From contig CAMWLB010000004.1 of NCBI GenBank assembly GCA_947174985.1, positions 1-27,205 of the forward strand: a DNA stretch of 27,205 nucleotides, given 5' to 3'. This DNA comes from an uncultured Lachnospiraceae bacterium (GTDB taxonomy: Bacteria; Bacillota; Clostridia; Lachnospirales; Lachnospiraceae). Both the position numbers and the translations under genes were made by a program. Below, piece after piece: positions 7,142-16,016 of this stretch. Each line of letters starts with the position of its first letter. Positions within the stretch are counted from its first letter, which is position 1. The notes under the pieces were generated by a model, which saw only the letters and a program-made list of their open reading frames with translations, was not told the origin of the DNA and made no database searches.

Positions 7142-7573
7142 CTAATCCATATGTGGCAAAGACAAATGCTCTTCAATGCGTTCCAGCCTTTTCAGCAGTT
7201 CTTCCAGCGTGACCGTCCCATAAGCACACTGTAACGTAACCGCCCCTGCTTCCAAAACAATGTTCTCCGCCTTAAGCAAATAAGAACCATCATTGCAGAC
7301 AATATAAGCCATTTCGTCAAAATCCTTCCTGTATCCGGCGTTTGCTTTTGGCAACGTGCCTCCTCCATAATAGGTTCCAATCACAAATCCCTTGCTGCTG
7401 CCATTTTCCAAATGCAGTGCAACAACCCTGTCCCCTATCTTTGGCATGGAATATTCCCCATTCATGGTAAGCATTGCCAAAGGCAGGGAAGCACTTTTGC
7501 TATCCTCATACATGACTTTTACCCGCCCCGTATCCGGATATATATTTGTTACTTTTCCAACCCTGGTAAACAT
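7142..7573 (-). CDS. Baseplate assembly protein V / central spike
   Basis: This 143-residue protein has an N-terminal OB-fold-like domain (FTRVGKVTNIYPDTGRVKVM, SLPLAMLTM, MPKIGDRVVALHL, GFVIGTYYGG) that matches the P2 gpV/T4 gp5 family, which forms the membrane-piercing spike beneath the hub. A short beta segment and a C-terminal coil (VTLEELLKRLERIEEHL) follow. It is shorter than P2 gpV and lacks a long beta-helix, as in many Firmicute phages. I place the start at ATG 7573, with GGAGGG six bases upstream, rather than at 7639 inside the hub gene. Confidence 0.85.
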   Translation of the reverse strand: MFTRVGKVTNIYPDTGRVKVMYEDSKSASLPLAMLTMNGEYSMPKIGDRVVALHLENGSSKGFVIGTYYGGGTLPKANAGYRKDFDEMAYIVCNDGSYLLKAENIVLEAGAVTLQCAYGTVTLEELLKRLERIEEHLSLPHMD

Positions 7574-7575
7574 CG

Positions 7576-9114
7576 TTATCCCTCCGGTATGGAAAGTTCC
7601 GTCCCCGCCCATATCCAGTGGCCACTCTCCGAACTGCACTTTCCATGTTCCTTTGCCACAGTCTCAATAACTGTTGCATTTGCGTTATAAATTACACCGT
7701 GTTTTGTCCCCGTCCCATAAAACTTTTTTGAAATTCCCCATAATGTATCTCCGCTCTTAACAACATACTTATTTTTCCCCGTTCCATTTTGTGAAGCAAC
7801 AGACCCATGAACCAACATCTGAACCCTGTGCAGGGAAAGCTGCATCCTATATCCGCTTGTATCTATGCTGTGCCGGACTTCATCCACATAGTACTTCCCA
7901 TCAAGACTTTCCAGTCCTGATATCCCAATACACTGCGTCGCAACTATCCTTATGTCTGCCTTCATGGTAATCTTCATGGTACAGATTTTGCGGTTAGCAC
8001 TGTTTATTTTTGCCGCTGCCTGCAGTTCCGCATCGTAACGCCCGGAAGCCTGCACATTTAATGTATACATTCTTCCTTCAGCCCCCATTGTCACATGTAT
8101 GCTGTCTTCTGCATCAGGATCCGTATAACTCAGTTCAACCCCCGTATATGTACCTTCCAAGGTTTCGCTGTAGCTCCATGAAAGCATATCCTCTTCTTTG
8201 ATTGTCAAGGCTTCTTTCTTTTCTTCATATCGCCCGATATCAAAAATCACAATTTTATGGTTATACACCTTCATTCCCAGCCCATACTTTTCACACAGAT
8301 CATATAAAAAGGCGCTGTCCGTCTGGTTATTCTGCTCTATCTCGCCTATCCGGATTGTATCTGCGTCATAATATAGAGACACTCCAGCCGCATGTGCTAT
8401 TTTTGAAGCAATGTCACACACGGTGGTCTTTTCCCATGTATTTGTCTTTTTACGAGTTTTGAAGTCATCATCTGCCGGCACACTGACGCCTCCAATAACA
8501 CAGTTTAACGGTCTTCCACTAAAAGAAATATCATCGGCAATAAAACTGCCACAGTCAAAAACCTCACCGCTGCCAGTCGAATTCCAGTTTGTAAGATTAA
8601 CCTTTATTCCGATTTGTGCACCTTTTTGAGGTTTATGTTTGCCCAACCAGCTCTTATCAATGTTATGCACTGTAATTGACATACTGTCGGATTGTCCGCT
8701 TGCCACATCTGTGTAGGAAAAAGCAGTTGCCGCCTCGGCAATCTTTTCGCCAAGAAGAGGATTTGCAGTTGTTGCCGTGTACTGCATATCGCCTTCCGTA
8801 TTCTTGCTGAGCGGAATAGAAAGCTCCGTGCCCGCCCATATCCAGTGGCCGTTAGCCGAACTTTTCTTTCCATGTGCCTTTGCCGTTTGCTCAATAATAT
8901 CCACATTTGTATTATAAATTTCAGGATATCTTTTGCCACTTCCCAGATAAAGTTTTGCAATCCGCCACAGGGTATCACCCTGAACCACTGTGTATTTTTC
9001 TGCCGCAGTCACACCTGCGGCAGATACAGATAAATTTCCACTTTTTAAATTTCCCTTTGTCCCACTCGTCTCGCCATACGCGACAGCCAGAGAAACACTT
9101 CTTGATAATGCCAT
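7576..9114 (-). CDS. Tail hub protein D with two LysM domains
   Basis: This 512-residue protein is a late-control D / XkdQ-type hub, which forms the ring joining tail tube to spike. Hub features occupy about 110-440 (SDSMSITVHNIDKSW, KPQKGAQIGIKV, FIADDISFSGRPL, KTRKKTNTWEKTTVCDIASK, and LDGKYYVDEVRHSID). It carries a LysM domain at each end, residues 40-101 and 449-510. Both contain YxVxxGDTLW and the identical run GHWIWAGTELSIP, with 37 of 61 residues matching by hand alignment. LysM modules bind N-acetylglucosamine polymers such as peptidoglycan. In Bacillus PBSX a LysM protein (XkdP) is a separate gene beside XkdQ, so the double fusion is unusual. GGAGG lies eight bases before ATG 9114. 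Confidence 0.88.
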   Translation of the reverse strand: MALSRSVSLAVAYGETSGTKGNLKSGNLSVSAAGVTAAEKYTVVQGDTLWRIAKLYLGSGKRYPEIYNTNVDIIEQTAKAHGKKSSANGHWIWAGTELSIPLSKNTEGDMQYTATTANPLLGEKIAEAATAFSYTDVASGQSDSMSITVHNIDKSWLGKHKPQKGAQIGIKVNLTNWNSTGSGEVFDCGSFIADDISFSGRPLNCVIGGVSVPADDDFKTRKKTNTWEKTTVCDIASKIAHAAGVSLYYDADTIRIGEIEQNNQTDSAFLYDLCEKYGLGMKVYNHKIVIFDIGRYEEKKEALTIKEEDMLSWSYSETLEGTYTGVELSYTDPDAEDSIHVTMGAEGRMYTLNVQASGRYDAELQAAAKINSANRKICTMKITMKADIRIVATQCIGISGLESLDGKYYVDEVRHSIDTSGYRMQLSLHRVQMLVHGSVASQNGTGKNKYVVKSGDTLWGISKKFYGTGTKHGVIYNANATVIETVAKEHGKCSSESGHWIWAGTELSIPEG

Positions 9115-9116
9115 AA

Positions 9117-9317
9117 CTACTGCCTCCAGTCCGGAAGATTACTGTTCTCTTCCGGTTTGTCATGGATCACAACTTCTATTCCTGCCGGAAAAACAAAATA
9201 GCCCAAAAGGTCCTGATTACACGTCATAAGAAAGGACATGTCGGTCTCATTCCCGTATGCTTCCCTTGCGATTTTATCCCATGTGTCACCGGATTTCGTT
9301 TTATATACTGCTGCCAT
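9117..9317 (-). CDS. Tail protein X (LysM-like)
   Basis: This 66-residue protein matches P2 gpX: VYKTKSGDTWDKIAREAYG at the N-terminus and LLGYFVFPAGIEVVIHD at the end, a single LysM-like fold. gpX is a small tail-completion or hub-associated part. It lies between the tape measure and the hub D gene with only 2-11 base gaps, as in P2-like tails. GGAG lies seven bases before the ATG. Confidence 0.9.
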   Translation of the reverse strand: MAAVYKTKSGDTWDKIAREAYGNETDMSFLMTCNQDLLGYFVFPAGIEVVIHDKPEENSNLPDWRQ

Positions 9318-9328
9318 GGTTACACTCC

Positions 9329-12300
9329 TTATGAAAAAGACACACGCCCGTGTGTCTTGATATACCGAGCCATCATCTCCTCAAACTCATCCTGTGACAC
9401 CCTGAGCGCCGCCGTTAAATCTTCCTTGTCAGGAGCACTTCCATAAAACTGCAGCGTTGGCTTATATTCAATGGCGGGGGGCTGCCCGCCGCCAATATCG
9501 GCTCTATCCAGCACACTGTCCATTCCAAGCAGCCTCCCTGTCTGCTCCCATAGTGATATGGCATTCCTGCTCCCATTGATCGGTATTGCTGCTTCAGGTC
9601 CCTTTTCAGCAAAAGTTGTCAGAATAGGTTTGTTCCATATACCTCCTTCAGCATTCTGGAAAATAGGAAATCTGGCCGGCATCGGCAGATTAAGTCCTGT
9701 AATGGAACTGAAATTATATCCGGGATTCATTCGGATATTTACGTCCGCTTCCACTTCGAATCCCTGTGAAAAACACTCGTCCAACGCCGTCTGGCTCAGC
9801 GCATACACCCCTTCCACAACAGGGTATATCTTTTCACCGGCGGCCGCAATGCTCCCTGCCGAAGCCGCTGCTGCCGCTTCAGAAATACCATCTTCCACTG
9901 CAAATGCGTGCTCAAATCCACCGTTTCCCAGCATTTCCATAATATATTTATAAAAATCGCCATAGGATTCATTATCTGCAATCTGCATGCCAAGGATATA
10001 GCCTGCAGATTTATAGTCCCGGTTAGCCATGGCATCGAGCAGTTTAAAGTCGGCAAGACCCTGCATCATAAAATCCGGCATTTCAACTCCCATTTCATCC
10101 AACTGCTGTTTTGTGACTTCCATTTCTTTCGCGAGCTCCTGCATTGGTTTAAGTAACTGTGATATAGCCATCCGTGTTTCTTTGTCCAATCCACTATCTG
10201 CCAGTTCAGCCAACATAGAATCCCAGTACATGACCGGGTTCATCTGCCATGCATATTCACCATACGACGCATACTCTTCCAGCAATTTATCTGCCGCCTG
10301 TAGATAACTTTCTATTGCCGGGTCAAGTTCCCCCGCATACTGCCCACGGATAGTTTCCAATTGTAAATTAAAAGCCTGCGCCTGCAGTTCTCCTATATTT
10401 GACAGATATTCCTCCTTAATTCCCTGTAGGGCTTTCTGATATTCCTCTTCTGTCAGGTAGTCCCCTGCCTCCCATGCCGCCTGTATGGCAGCGTAATTTC
10501 TTGCATAGGATTCCTTATATGCCTCCGACGCCGCATCCACCTGCTTTGCAAGCTCCTCCTGCAGATTCTGAAAGGAATCCACCGTAAGGCTGCCCCCGCC
10601 TGCGTATTCCATCTGAAGAAGGGAAAGTTGCGCATTAAATTCACCCGCCGCCAGTTCCTTCTCAAGCCTTGCCATCTCAGCCTGCAGGTTTGCAATCACC
10701 TGTGTCTCATGGATATCAAGCAATCCGTCATTAAAGGCTTCTGTAACAGCCTCGTTCAGACTACTTCCCAGCGCAGACAGTTCATCATACTTGTCTGCAT
10801 AAAACTGGTTTACCTTTGCCACTACATTCTGCCCTTCCAAATCCGCCTCGTCAAAAGCAACGGAAAGATTCAGCGACACTGCATACTGTGCCTGTAATGC
10901 ATATGCCTGTGCCGCATCAACATACTCCGTAATTGCCTGCTTATAGGATTCCTGCTCGTCCGGTGTAAGTTCCATGCCGATAGAGATTTTCCAGTTCATT
11001 TTGTCAATTTCTGCTACGGCATCCTGCATTGTGGCAGCAAAGCCTTCCAAATCCTCAAACTCTTCAAGCGCCTTCTTTACTCCCTCAAGACTGCCGTTAC
11101 TGACAATGTATTCTGCTACCTTCCGGATATCCTCCATGGAAAGGGCAATGTCACCAAAATGTTCTGCAAGGTTCCTGTCAACAAGCCTCTGTTCCCAGTG
11201 CTGATATGTCCTGATTGCCGCCACAACTCCGGCAATGGCGCCGGCTACAGCAATCAGAATCCATGTGGTTGGTGAAAAACTCATAAGTGCAGACACGATA
11301 TGAGTCAACGTGGAAGCTATCTTGTATGTGATAAGAGCCGCCCCGATCCCCTCAATGGTTCCGATTAAGGCATCAGGGTTTTTCATAAACCAGACTCCGA
11401 TGTCCTTTAAAAAGCCAAAGAAAGATAATACGGGCTTACTATATTTTTTAAGCTGGCGCTGCAGCGTCGGGAGAGCAGTTTTTATGTTTTTAATCCACAT
11501 ACTGATCCCATCTGCCCCGCTAAGGTACTCTGTAGCCTCGTACAGTTTGTCTGTAATAGAGTCAACTGCAAAAAGGTATGGTTCCCTTAACTCCTCATAT
11601 GCTGCAATACCCAGTTCTGACAAGGCATTTTTCATGATCTGCACCCTGCTCTCCGCAGTTTCATAGCGTTTTCCCGCTTCTATGGCAAGGGCACTGTTTT
11701 CCTCCCATGCCCGGTTTGCCACGGCAATGGCGTCTGACATAAGCCCTTCCCCGCCCGCAAGTGCCAGAATGGTGTTGCTCAGTCGGATTTCATTCAGTTT
11801 CATATCGTCCAGAATCGCAATGGCAGATTTTCCATTTCTCTCCGTATTATTCAGACCGTCAATAAAAGCAGACAGCGCAGCAACCGCATCTTCACGGAAT
11901 ACCTGGCTAAATTCTTCCCCCGTCATTCCAGCAACAGCCGCATAATCTTCCAGCGCTTCCGTATCCAGTTCAACAGCAAGCTGCATTTTCTTTAACAGTT
12001 TGCTCATGGTGGAACCACCCTTCTCCGCTTCAATACCAACAGAGCTCATTGCCGTGGCAAGCGCCAGAATCTGGGATTCACTCAGCCCTACCAAGTCACC
12101 GGTCGCGGCAAGGTTTGTCGCCATGGAAACAATATCTGCTTCTGTTGTGGCAAAATGATTACCCAAATCCACGACAACGGAACCAAGCCGCTCCCAGTTG
12201 TTGATCCCATCAATGTCATAGTCATCCATGGACACAATATTAGCGAACTTTGCAAGGGCAGTTGCCGCCTCTTCCGCGCTTAAGTTTGTTGACACGCCAA

Positions 12301-12766
12301 GGTTAATCATGGTCTCCGTAAATTCCGTCAGGCTTTCGTTGGCAATGCCAAGCTGCCCTGCAATCTCCATGACTCCCGCAATTTCTGAAGCACTTGAAGG
12401 AATCGTGCGGGTCATTTCAAGAATATCTTTCCTTAAATCAGCATATTCTTCCGCCGTCGCGTCCACAGTCTTTTTTACACCGGCAAAGGCAGATTCAAAC
12501 TCACTGCCCTCTCGCACTGCCGCCGTTGTCACTGCCGCAATTGCAGCACCTGCCGCCGCTGAAGCAGCCGCAATTGCGGAAAAGCATTTCGTTCCCATAG
12601 ACATAATACCGTCAAAGCCCTTGTCCAGTTTCGAAAAACTCTTGTCCAGCGCCCTGAACTGGTTTTTCATCTGCAGATTTGCAGAAGTCAAGCTGGAACT
12701 GAAAGACTTATCTATGACGCCTGCTATTCTGATTGCCATTTGATATTCTTTTCCTTTTATTGACAA
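9329..12766 (-). CDS. Tail tape measure protein
   Basis: This 1145-residue protein sets tail length and is ejected with the DNA. Residues about 65-400 are the TP901-type tape measure core (EFESAFAGVKKTVDATAEEY, TRTIPSSASEIAGVMEIAG, LSAEEAATALAKFANIV). A hydrophobic region at about 455-525 may cross the host membrane. A long helical region at about 590-880 (MARLEKELAAGEFNAQLSL, YQKALQGIKEEYLSNIGEL) follows, and the C-terminus has FAEKGPEAAIPINGS, common in this family. Translation probably starts at TTG 12766, where GGAGGTG lies seven bases upstream; the ATG at 12739 is the alternative. The start overlaps the frameshift extension of the chaperone gene by 59 bases, as P2 T overlaps E'. Confidence 0.93.
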   Translation of the reverse strand: MSIKGKEYQMAIRIAGVIDKSFSSSLTSANLQMKNQFRALDKSFSKLDKGFDGIMSMGTKCFSAIAAASAAAGAAIAAVTTAAVREGSEFESAFAGVKKTVDATAEEYADLRKDILEMTRTIPSSASEIAGVMEIAGQLGIANESLTEFTETMINLGVSTNLSAEEAATALAKFANIVSMDDYDIDGINNWERLGSVVVDLGNHFATTEADIVSMATNLAATGDLVGLSESQILALATAMSSVGIEAEKGGSTMSKLLKKMQLAVELDTEALEDYAAVAGMTGEEFSQVFREDAVAALSAFIDGLNNTERNGKSAIAILDDMKLNEIRLSNTILALAGGEGLMSDAIAVANRAWEENSALAIEAGKRYETAESRVQIMKNALSELGIAAYEELREPYLFAVDSITDKLYEATEYLSGADGISMWIKNIKTALPTLQRQLKKYSKPVLSFFGFLKDIGVWFMKNPDALIGTIEGIGAALITYKIASTLTHIVSALMSFSPTTWILIAVAGAIAGVVAAIRTYQHWEQRLVDRNLAEHFGDIALSMEDIRKVAEYIVSNGSLEGVKKALEEFEDLEGFAATMQDAVAEIDKMNWKISIGMELTPDEQESYKQAITEYVDAAQAYALQAQYAVSLNLSVAFDEADLEGQNVVAKVNQFYADKYDELSALGSSLNEAVTEAFNDGLLDIHETQVIANLQAEMARLEKELAAGEFNAQLSLLQMEYAGGGSLTVDSFQNLQEELAKQVDAASEAYKESYARNYAAIQAAWEAGDYLTEEEYQKALQGIKEEYLSNIGELQAQAFNLQLETIRGQYAGELDPAIESYLQAADKLLEEYASYGEYAWQMNPVMYWDSMLAELADSGLDKETRMAISQLLKPMQELAKEMEVTKQQLDEMGVEMPDFMMQGLADFKLLDAMANRDYKSAGYILGMQIADNESYGDFYKYIMEMLGNGGFEHAFAVEDGISEAAAAASAGSIAAAGEKIYPVVEGVYALSQTALDECFSQGFEVEADVNIRMNPGYNFSSITGLNLPMPARFPIFQNAEGGIWNKPILTTFAEKGPEAAIPINGSRNAISLWEQTGRLLGMDSVLDRADIGGGQPPAIEYKPTLQFYGSAPDKEDLTAALRVSQDEFEEMMARYIKTHGRVSFS

Positions 12767-12911
12767 CCTCTGTCACCTCCGTTACAAGTTCCAGTAAATC
12801 CGTTACAGGCAGGGCATACAGCTCAAACAGCCCTGCCTGCACAGCCATGGATAATTCGATTACTATTTTTTTTAATTTGGGGACATCGCCCGGTCTTAGT
12901 CCGAGCCAAAT
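12708..12911 (-). CDS. Frameshift extension of the tail assembly chaperone (E'-like)
   Basis: This frame has no start of its own. It is reached by -1 slippage at 12911-12917 while the chaperone is translated, and adds 67 residues to the first 122, giving a protein of about 189 residues. The extension begins IWLGLRPGDVPKLKKIVIEL and continues with LFELYALPVTDLLELVTEV, which closely matches the conserved GLRPGDV segment of E+E'/GT-type chaperone extensions in Firmicute phages. In lambda (G-GT) and P2 (E-E') the longer form binds the tape measure and recruits tube subunits. The stop is TAA at 12710-12708, inside the tape measure gene. Confidence 0.8.
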   Translation of the reverse strand: MWLGLRPGDVPKLKKIVIELSMAVQAGLFELYALPVTDLLELVTEVTEVVNKRKRISNGNQNSRRHR

Positions 12912-13276
12912 AAAAAAGACGTCACCCTGTTCTTTATTTTTATTGCCTCCTTTGGCGGAAGCTGGGTAAAGAATTCAACAGGCATTTTTGCCGCCTTTGC
13001 AGCAATATGGCAGGCATACTCCAGCGACACCTCCGGCATAACGTCAATAATGCCCGTGGATGTCCTTGCCATAATCTTGTTTACGGCAATCATGTCTGCA
13101 CCTGTCAGGTCTTCCATGCCAGATAAATCAACCTCAAAATATTGTTTTCCCTCAAAAAAGTACGGTTTGTTGAACTTTACAGTCCTGTTCTGCCCGTATT
13201 CCCACTCTCCATCGCCTATTTTTTCTGTCTCTGCCAAGGCCACAGAATCATTAACAGCGTTTTCCATTTTTTCCAT
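12896..13276 (-). CDS. Tail assembly chaperone (short form)
   Basis: This 126-residue protein has features of the phage tail assembly chaperone family (VKFNKPYFFEGKQYFEVDLS, GMEDLTGADMIAVNKIMART, PEVSLEYACHIAAKAAKM, PVEFFTQLPPKEAIKIKNRV). It lies between tail tube and tape measure, the fixed place of lambda G and P2 E. The start ATG shares bases with the tube stop (TGATG), so the two are translationally coupled. The last codons hold the slippery heptamer that yields the longer form. Chaperones act only in assembly and are not expected in the virion. Confidence 0.88.
   Translation of the reverse strand: MEKMENAVNDSVALAETEKIGDGEWEYGQNRTVKFNKPYFFEGKQYFEVDLSGMEDLTGADMIAVNKIMARTSTGIIDVMPEVSLEYACHIAAKAAKMPVEFFTQLPPKEAIKIKNRVTSFLFGSD
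12911..12917 (-). promoter_or_regulatory. Slippery heptamer T TTT TTA for -1 frameshift
   Basis: The minus strand reads TCT TTT TTA in the chaperone frame, so the heptamer T TTT TTA sits exactly in the X XXY YYZ phase. It lies 12 bases before the zero-frame stop codon, and the -1 frame beyond it encodes a conserved extension. I did not identify a certain downstream pseudoknot. Confidence 0.8.
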
Positions 13277-13803
13277 CAGCTAAATGCCCTCACTTTCTCC
13301 AAAAGGTCTTTCCCGTTTACAACAAACACGGAATTCAGTTTGTCATATTCCAGTTTTGTAACGCCACCGACCTCAATCATAATGTACATAAGCTCCAGCG
13401 TGACACTGGATCCCATCTGTTTTCCAAGCTCATAGTTGCCGGGAGTAAAACTCTTCAGCCGTCCGCGCTCCACGATACGCATGCCCTTATAGTCCACTGC
13501 ACCGGTGCTCTTTACGGTTGACTGTGCAGAAGCCCTGAATGTCAGGTCAACCAGCTCAGAAGGATTCATAAGGGTAAAGATATCCTCATCCAAAATACGG
13601 AAAGGCACCTCCTGCGTCATGGAAGAGTACATGCCGGCAATACTGGTATCATAACTGCCAAGAACCCCGGCGCCGCTTACCTCTTCCGTGATTGCCTCAA
13701 ACGAAGGCAGTGTAACAGAACCAGAAACGCCTATCAGCACATTTCCATTGTGATACACATTGTAATTATTGATAACCTCAGGTACATTTGCAATTGTGCT
13801 CAT
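13276..13803 (-). CDS. Major tail tube protein
   Basis: This 175-residue protein matches the P2 FII family: an N-terminal PEVINNYNVYHNGNVLIGVSG, then LPSFEAITEEVSGAGVLG, and later VDYKGMRIVERGRLKSFTPG and SSVTLELMYIMIEVGG. It stacks as hexamer rings to form the inner tube through which DNA passes. Two starts are possible; ATG 13803 has GGAGGTG seven bases upstream, while ATG 13809 is only two bases from it, so 13803 is preferred. It is coupled to the sheath gene upstream and the chaperone gene downstream. Confidence 0.93.
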   Translation of the reverse strand: MSTIANVPEVINNYNVYHNGNVLIGVSGSVTLPSFEAITEEVSGAGVLGSYDTSIAGMYSSMTQEVPFRILDEDIFTLMNPSELVDLTFRASAQSTVKSTGAVDYKGMRIVERGRLKSFTPGNYELGKQMGSSVTLELMYIMIEVGGVTKLEYDKLNSVFVVNGKDLLEKVRAFS

Positions 13804-13805
13804 AC

Positions 13806-15227
13806 TCATTCACCTCCCAAAGCCGCCTCAATCATGGACGGGTCAAATTCAAGCACATTCAGTATATCCTCTGCCGGTGTAAACGGCGCAAGATACTGAC
13901 GGAATACAATTTTTCCATCAATTACTTTTTCCGTCGGGTTGTCGTCCTTACTGTAAACCATACGAATCCCCGCACATTTCCCCTGCGAAACAAGGCTGTT
14001 TCCACGCACATTTTCCGAGTCAACAATGGATTCTATCAGCCTGTAGTTTGCGGGACTGTCAACCTTTTCCAGGTATGTTGTGATGAAACTGTTTCCCCAC
14101 CATGAAAAAAACCTCCTGCAGCTAATCCAACGGTCTTTCGGGTCCGTTATGGCAGGGTATGCCGCAGTATTGTTTCCCCATGATCGGAATCCGTTTGTGT
14201 TTACTGCTGTCACAATGCCGGCGCCATTCAGCTCATTCGCCTGATTTATGTCAAGGTTTATTTCTTTTCCACCATGTGTAACAGTAGCTGTAATTTTAAG
14301 TGCATGGTTTGACGGAGACAAGTTTGGCACGCTGTCATTATTGTAATCCGTAAAGCAGGCCATCGCTGCATAAATGGCGGAATAATACATTACCTTTTCC
14401 CCACATTTAACCATCGGCCACACACAGATAGTATGCGCTGAAGAAAAACCGCTTTCCGCTTTGACGCTTTCCGCAGCGGTGTACACTCCAGCTTTTTCCG
14501 TATCAATATCCACAATGCATTCGCACTTAAATATTCCATTTACATCCGCACACTTTTCTGCAAGCGCAAGCCCTACAACAGGAATATGTGACCAGCCGGG
14601 TGCAAGAAGCAGCCCCGGCGTTACACCAAATGCCGGATATACCTTCCTTACCAGTTCAATTCCTGTTTCCTCTCCGGTTTCTGTGTCATAGTGCCCTATA
14701 ATGTCTTCCGCAGATACCTTTTTCGCATCCAACATACTGCCTGCCATTTCCAGTGTTGTGACGCCTTCCTTTATGACCGTTACCACCAAATATCCCTCAC
14801 TGTCAAAAGAAACCGTATAATCCTCCCCTTGGACAAGGCTGCCCGCCGTAAGCCCGTCAAGAAGAATTCCTTTCTTTGTGGATACTGCCTGCCCATCCAC
14901 GACTGAAAGCTCCTCACTGTACGCTGCCTTATGAACAGCTGGATCAAGCACGTTACAGAGCACCACAGGACCAACCCCAAAAACCTTAAAGAAAGCGTCC
15001 ACTGCCTGACACAGCGTATAGTTTTCATAATCATTGGAATAGCCGACCGCCTCACATGCTTCTGCAAAAGTGTTACACAAAAACAACCTGTTAGCCGCTG
15101 ATTTTGGATCTGACGCCAGATTAACCGGTGCTGTGCCGAAAATGACCGGTACGCCGCTCATGTTTGATACGGGTGTTGAAATACTTGTCGGATTCTCCTG
15201 AATCCGTACCCCATGCATGTATGCCAT
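13806..15227 (-). CDS. Tail sheath protein
   Basis: This 473-residue protein belongs to the contractile sheath family (P2 FI). It opens MAYMHGVRIQENPTSISTPV, with SGVPVIFGTAPVNLA shortly after. Later it has GVTPGLLLAPGWSHIPVVG, NSFITTYLEKVDSPANYRLI and a C-terminal half ending in VFRQYLAPFTPAEDILNVLE. Contraction of the sheath drives the tube through the cell envelope, so this gene identifies the phage as a myovirus. Start ATG has GGAGG eight bases upstream. Length is close to that of other P2-like sheaths. Confidence 0.95.
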   Translation of the reverse strand: MAYMHGVRIQENPTSISTPVSNMSGVPVIFGTAPVNLASDPKSAANRLFLCNTFAEACEAVGYSNDYENYTLCQAVDAFFKVFGVGPVVLCNVLDPAVHKAAYSEELSVVDGQAVSTKKGILLDGLTAGSLVQGEDYTVSFDSEGYLVVTVIKEGVTTLEMAGSMLDAKKVSAEDIIGHYDTETGEETGIELVRKVYPAFGVTPGLLLAPGWSHIPVVGLALAEKCADVNGIFKCECIVDIDTEKAGVYTAAESVKAESGFSSAHTICVWPMVKCGEKVMYYSAIYAAMACFTDYNNDSVPNLSPSNHALKITATVTHGGKEINLDINQANELNGAGIVTAVNTNGFRSWGNNTAAYPAITDPKDRWISCRRFFSWWGNSFITTYLEKVDSPANYRLIESIVDSENVRGNSLVSQGKCAGIRMVYSKDDNPTEKVIDGKIVFRQYLAPFTPAEDILNVLEFDPSMIEAALGGE

Positions 15228-15542
15228 TTATTTTTCCTCCTGAATAAATTTTTGTGCTGTCTGTGTGTATATTTCCCACATGACGCCTTTTTTTCTGTTT
15301 AATGCCTTCATTGCTGACGGCATATCCTTTAAAGGTACAAACAGCCTTTCCATTACAGGAAAACGGCTGATGCACTCCAACGCCTTTTGTGGCAGGACTC
15401 CGCCCTTGAATACCGTGGAATGTCTCACCACTCCCGTGATGGTAGGCCCCAGATACATTACGTCTTCTGGCAACTTTGCCGCCTTCCCCAGTCCTTTTGT
15501 TCCCGCTTCCGTTTTAGGCTCCGTTAATTCTTTTTTGCTCAT
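15228..15542 (-). CDS. Unknown small protein before the sheath
   Basis: This 104-residue protein has a Lys/Glu-rich N-terminus (SKKELTEPKTEAGTKG), then VMYLGPTITGVVRHSTVFKG, VLPQKALECISRFPVMERLF and a helical end. I do not recognise a family. It overlaps the tail terminator gene by four bases (ATGA) and abuts the sheath gene. Many Firmicute contractile-tail operons carry a small gene here, so a role in head-tail joining or sheath assembly is likely but inferred. Confidence 0.75.
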   Translation of the reverse strand: MSKKELTEPKTEAGTKGLGKAAKLPEDVMYLGPTITGVVRHSTVFKGGVLPQKALECISRFPVMERLFVPLKDMPSAMKALNRKKGVMWEIYTQTAQKFIQEEK

Positions 15543-16006
15543 GCAAGCGAATCCTCCTTTCTGATCGCCGGTATCCGAAAAGCCATGCCGCAGGCACCGA
15601 AAAAGTACGGATAGTACATATCTTCACGCATGACCCACTCAAATTCCCCGGCGTACACAGCTCTGCTGTTTAAACACGGATTTTCGTGAAACCTCTCATA
15701 AATTTTCTGTATAATATTCATTACATCCCTATGCCCCTGCGCATCCGCTGAATCGTCCCATGTGCCGATAACCATCGCAATCTCCACTGTGTTGAAACTG
15801 TCCCCTTTTCCGGAATCCCCGCCACTCGCAAGCCTGACAATCACATAAGGGTACGGTTCGTCCTCTTCATCGGTCTGGTTTACAGGAATATTCTGCGCAA
15901 ACACATTGAGCGGCACGCGCCCACCTGAAGGCGTCCTGTACAAAAGCCCTCTAAACATGCTTTTTATCTCTTCCACTAAATTGTCCTGCAGCATAAGCGG
16001 TGTCAT
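15539..16006 (-). CDS. Tail completion / terminator-like protein
   Basis: This 155-residue protein shows features of tail terminator proteins: an N-terminal helix (LQDNLVEEIKSMFRGL), a strand PYPYVIVRLASGG, EIAMVIGTWDDSADAQGHRD, and a helix DVMNIIQKIYERFHENP. Lambda gpU-type proteins cap the tail at the end that joins the head. Its place after the minor tail Z-like gene and before the sheath fits this. AGGAGG lies before ATG 16006. The family assignment comes from length, layout and position. Confidence 0.68.
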   Translation of the reverse strand: MTPLMLQDNLVEEIKSMFRGLLYRTPSGGRVPLNVFAQNIPVNQTDEEDEPYPYVIVRLASGGDSGKGDSFNTVEIAMVIGTWDDSADAQGHRDVMNIIQKIYERFHENPCLNSRAVYAGEFEWVMREDMYYPYFFGACGMAFRIPAIRKEDSLA

Positions 16007-16016
16007 GGCACGCCTC

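Noticed and set aside
12228..12743. 171-residue plus-strand gene antisense to the tape measure
   Set aside because: Its Ala/Ser-rich sequence mirrors the Ala-rich tape measure codons; there is no ribosome site and no conserved motif.
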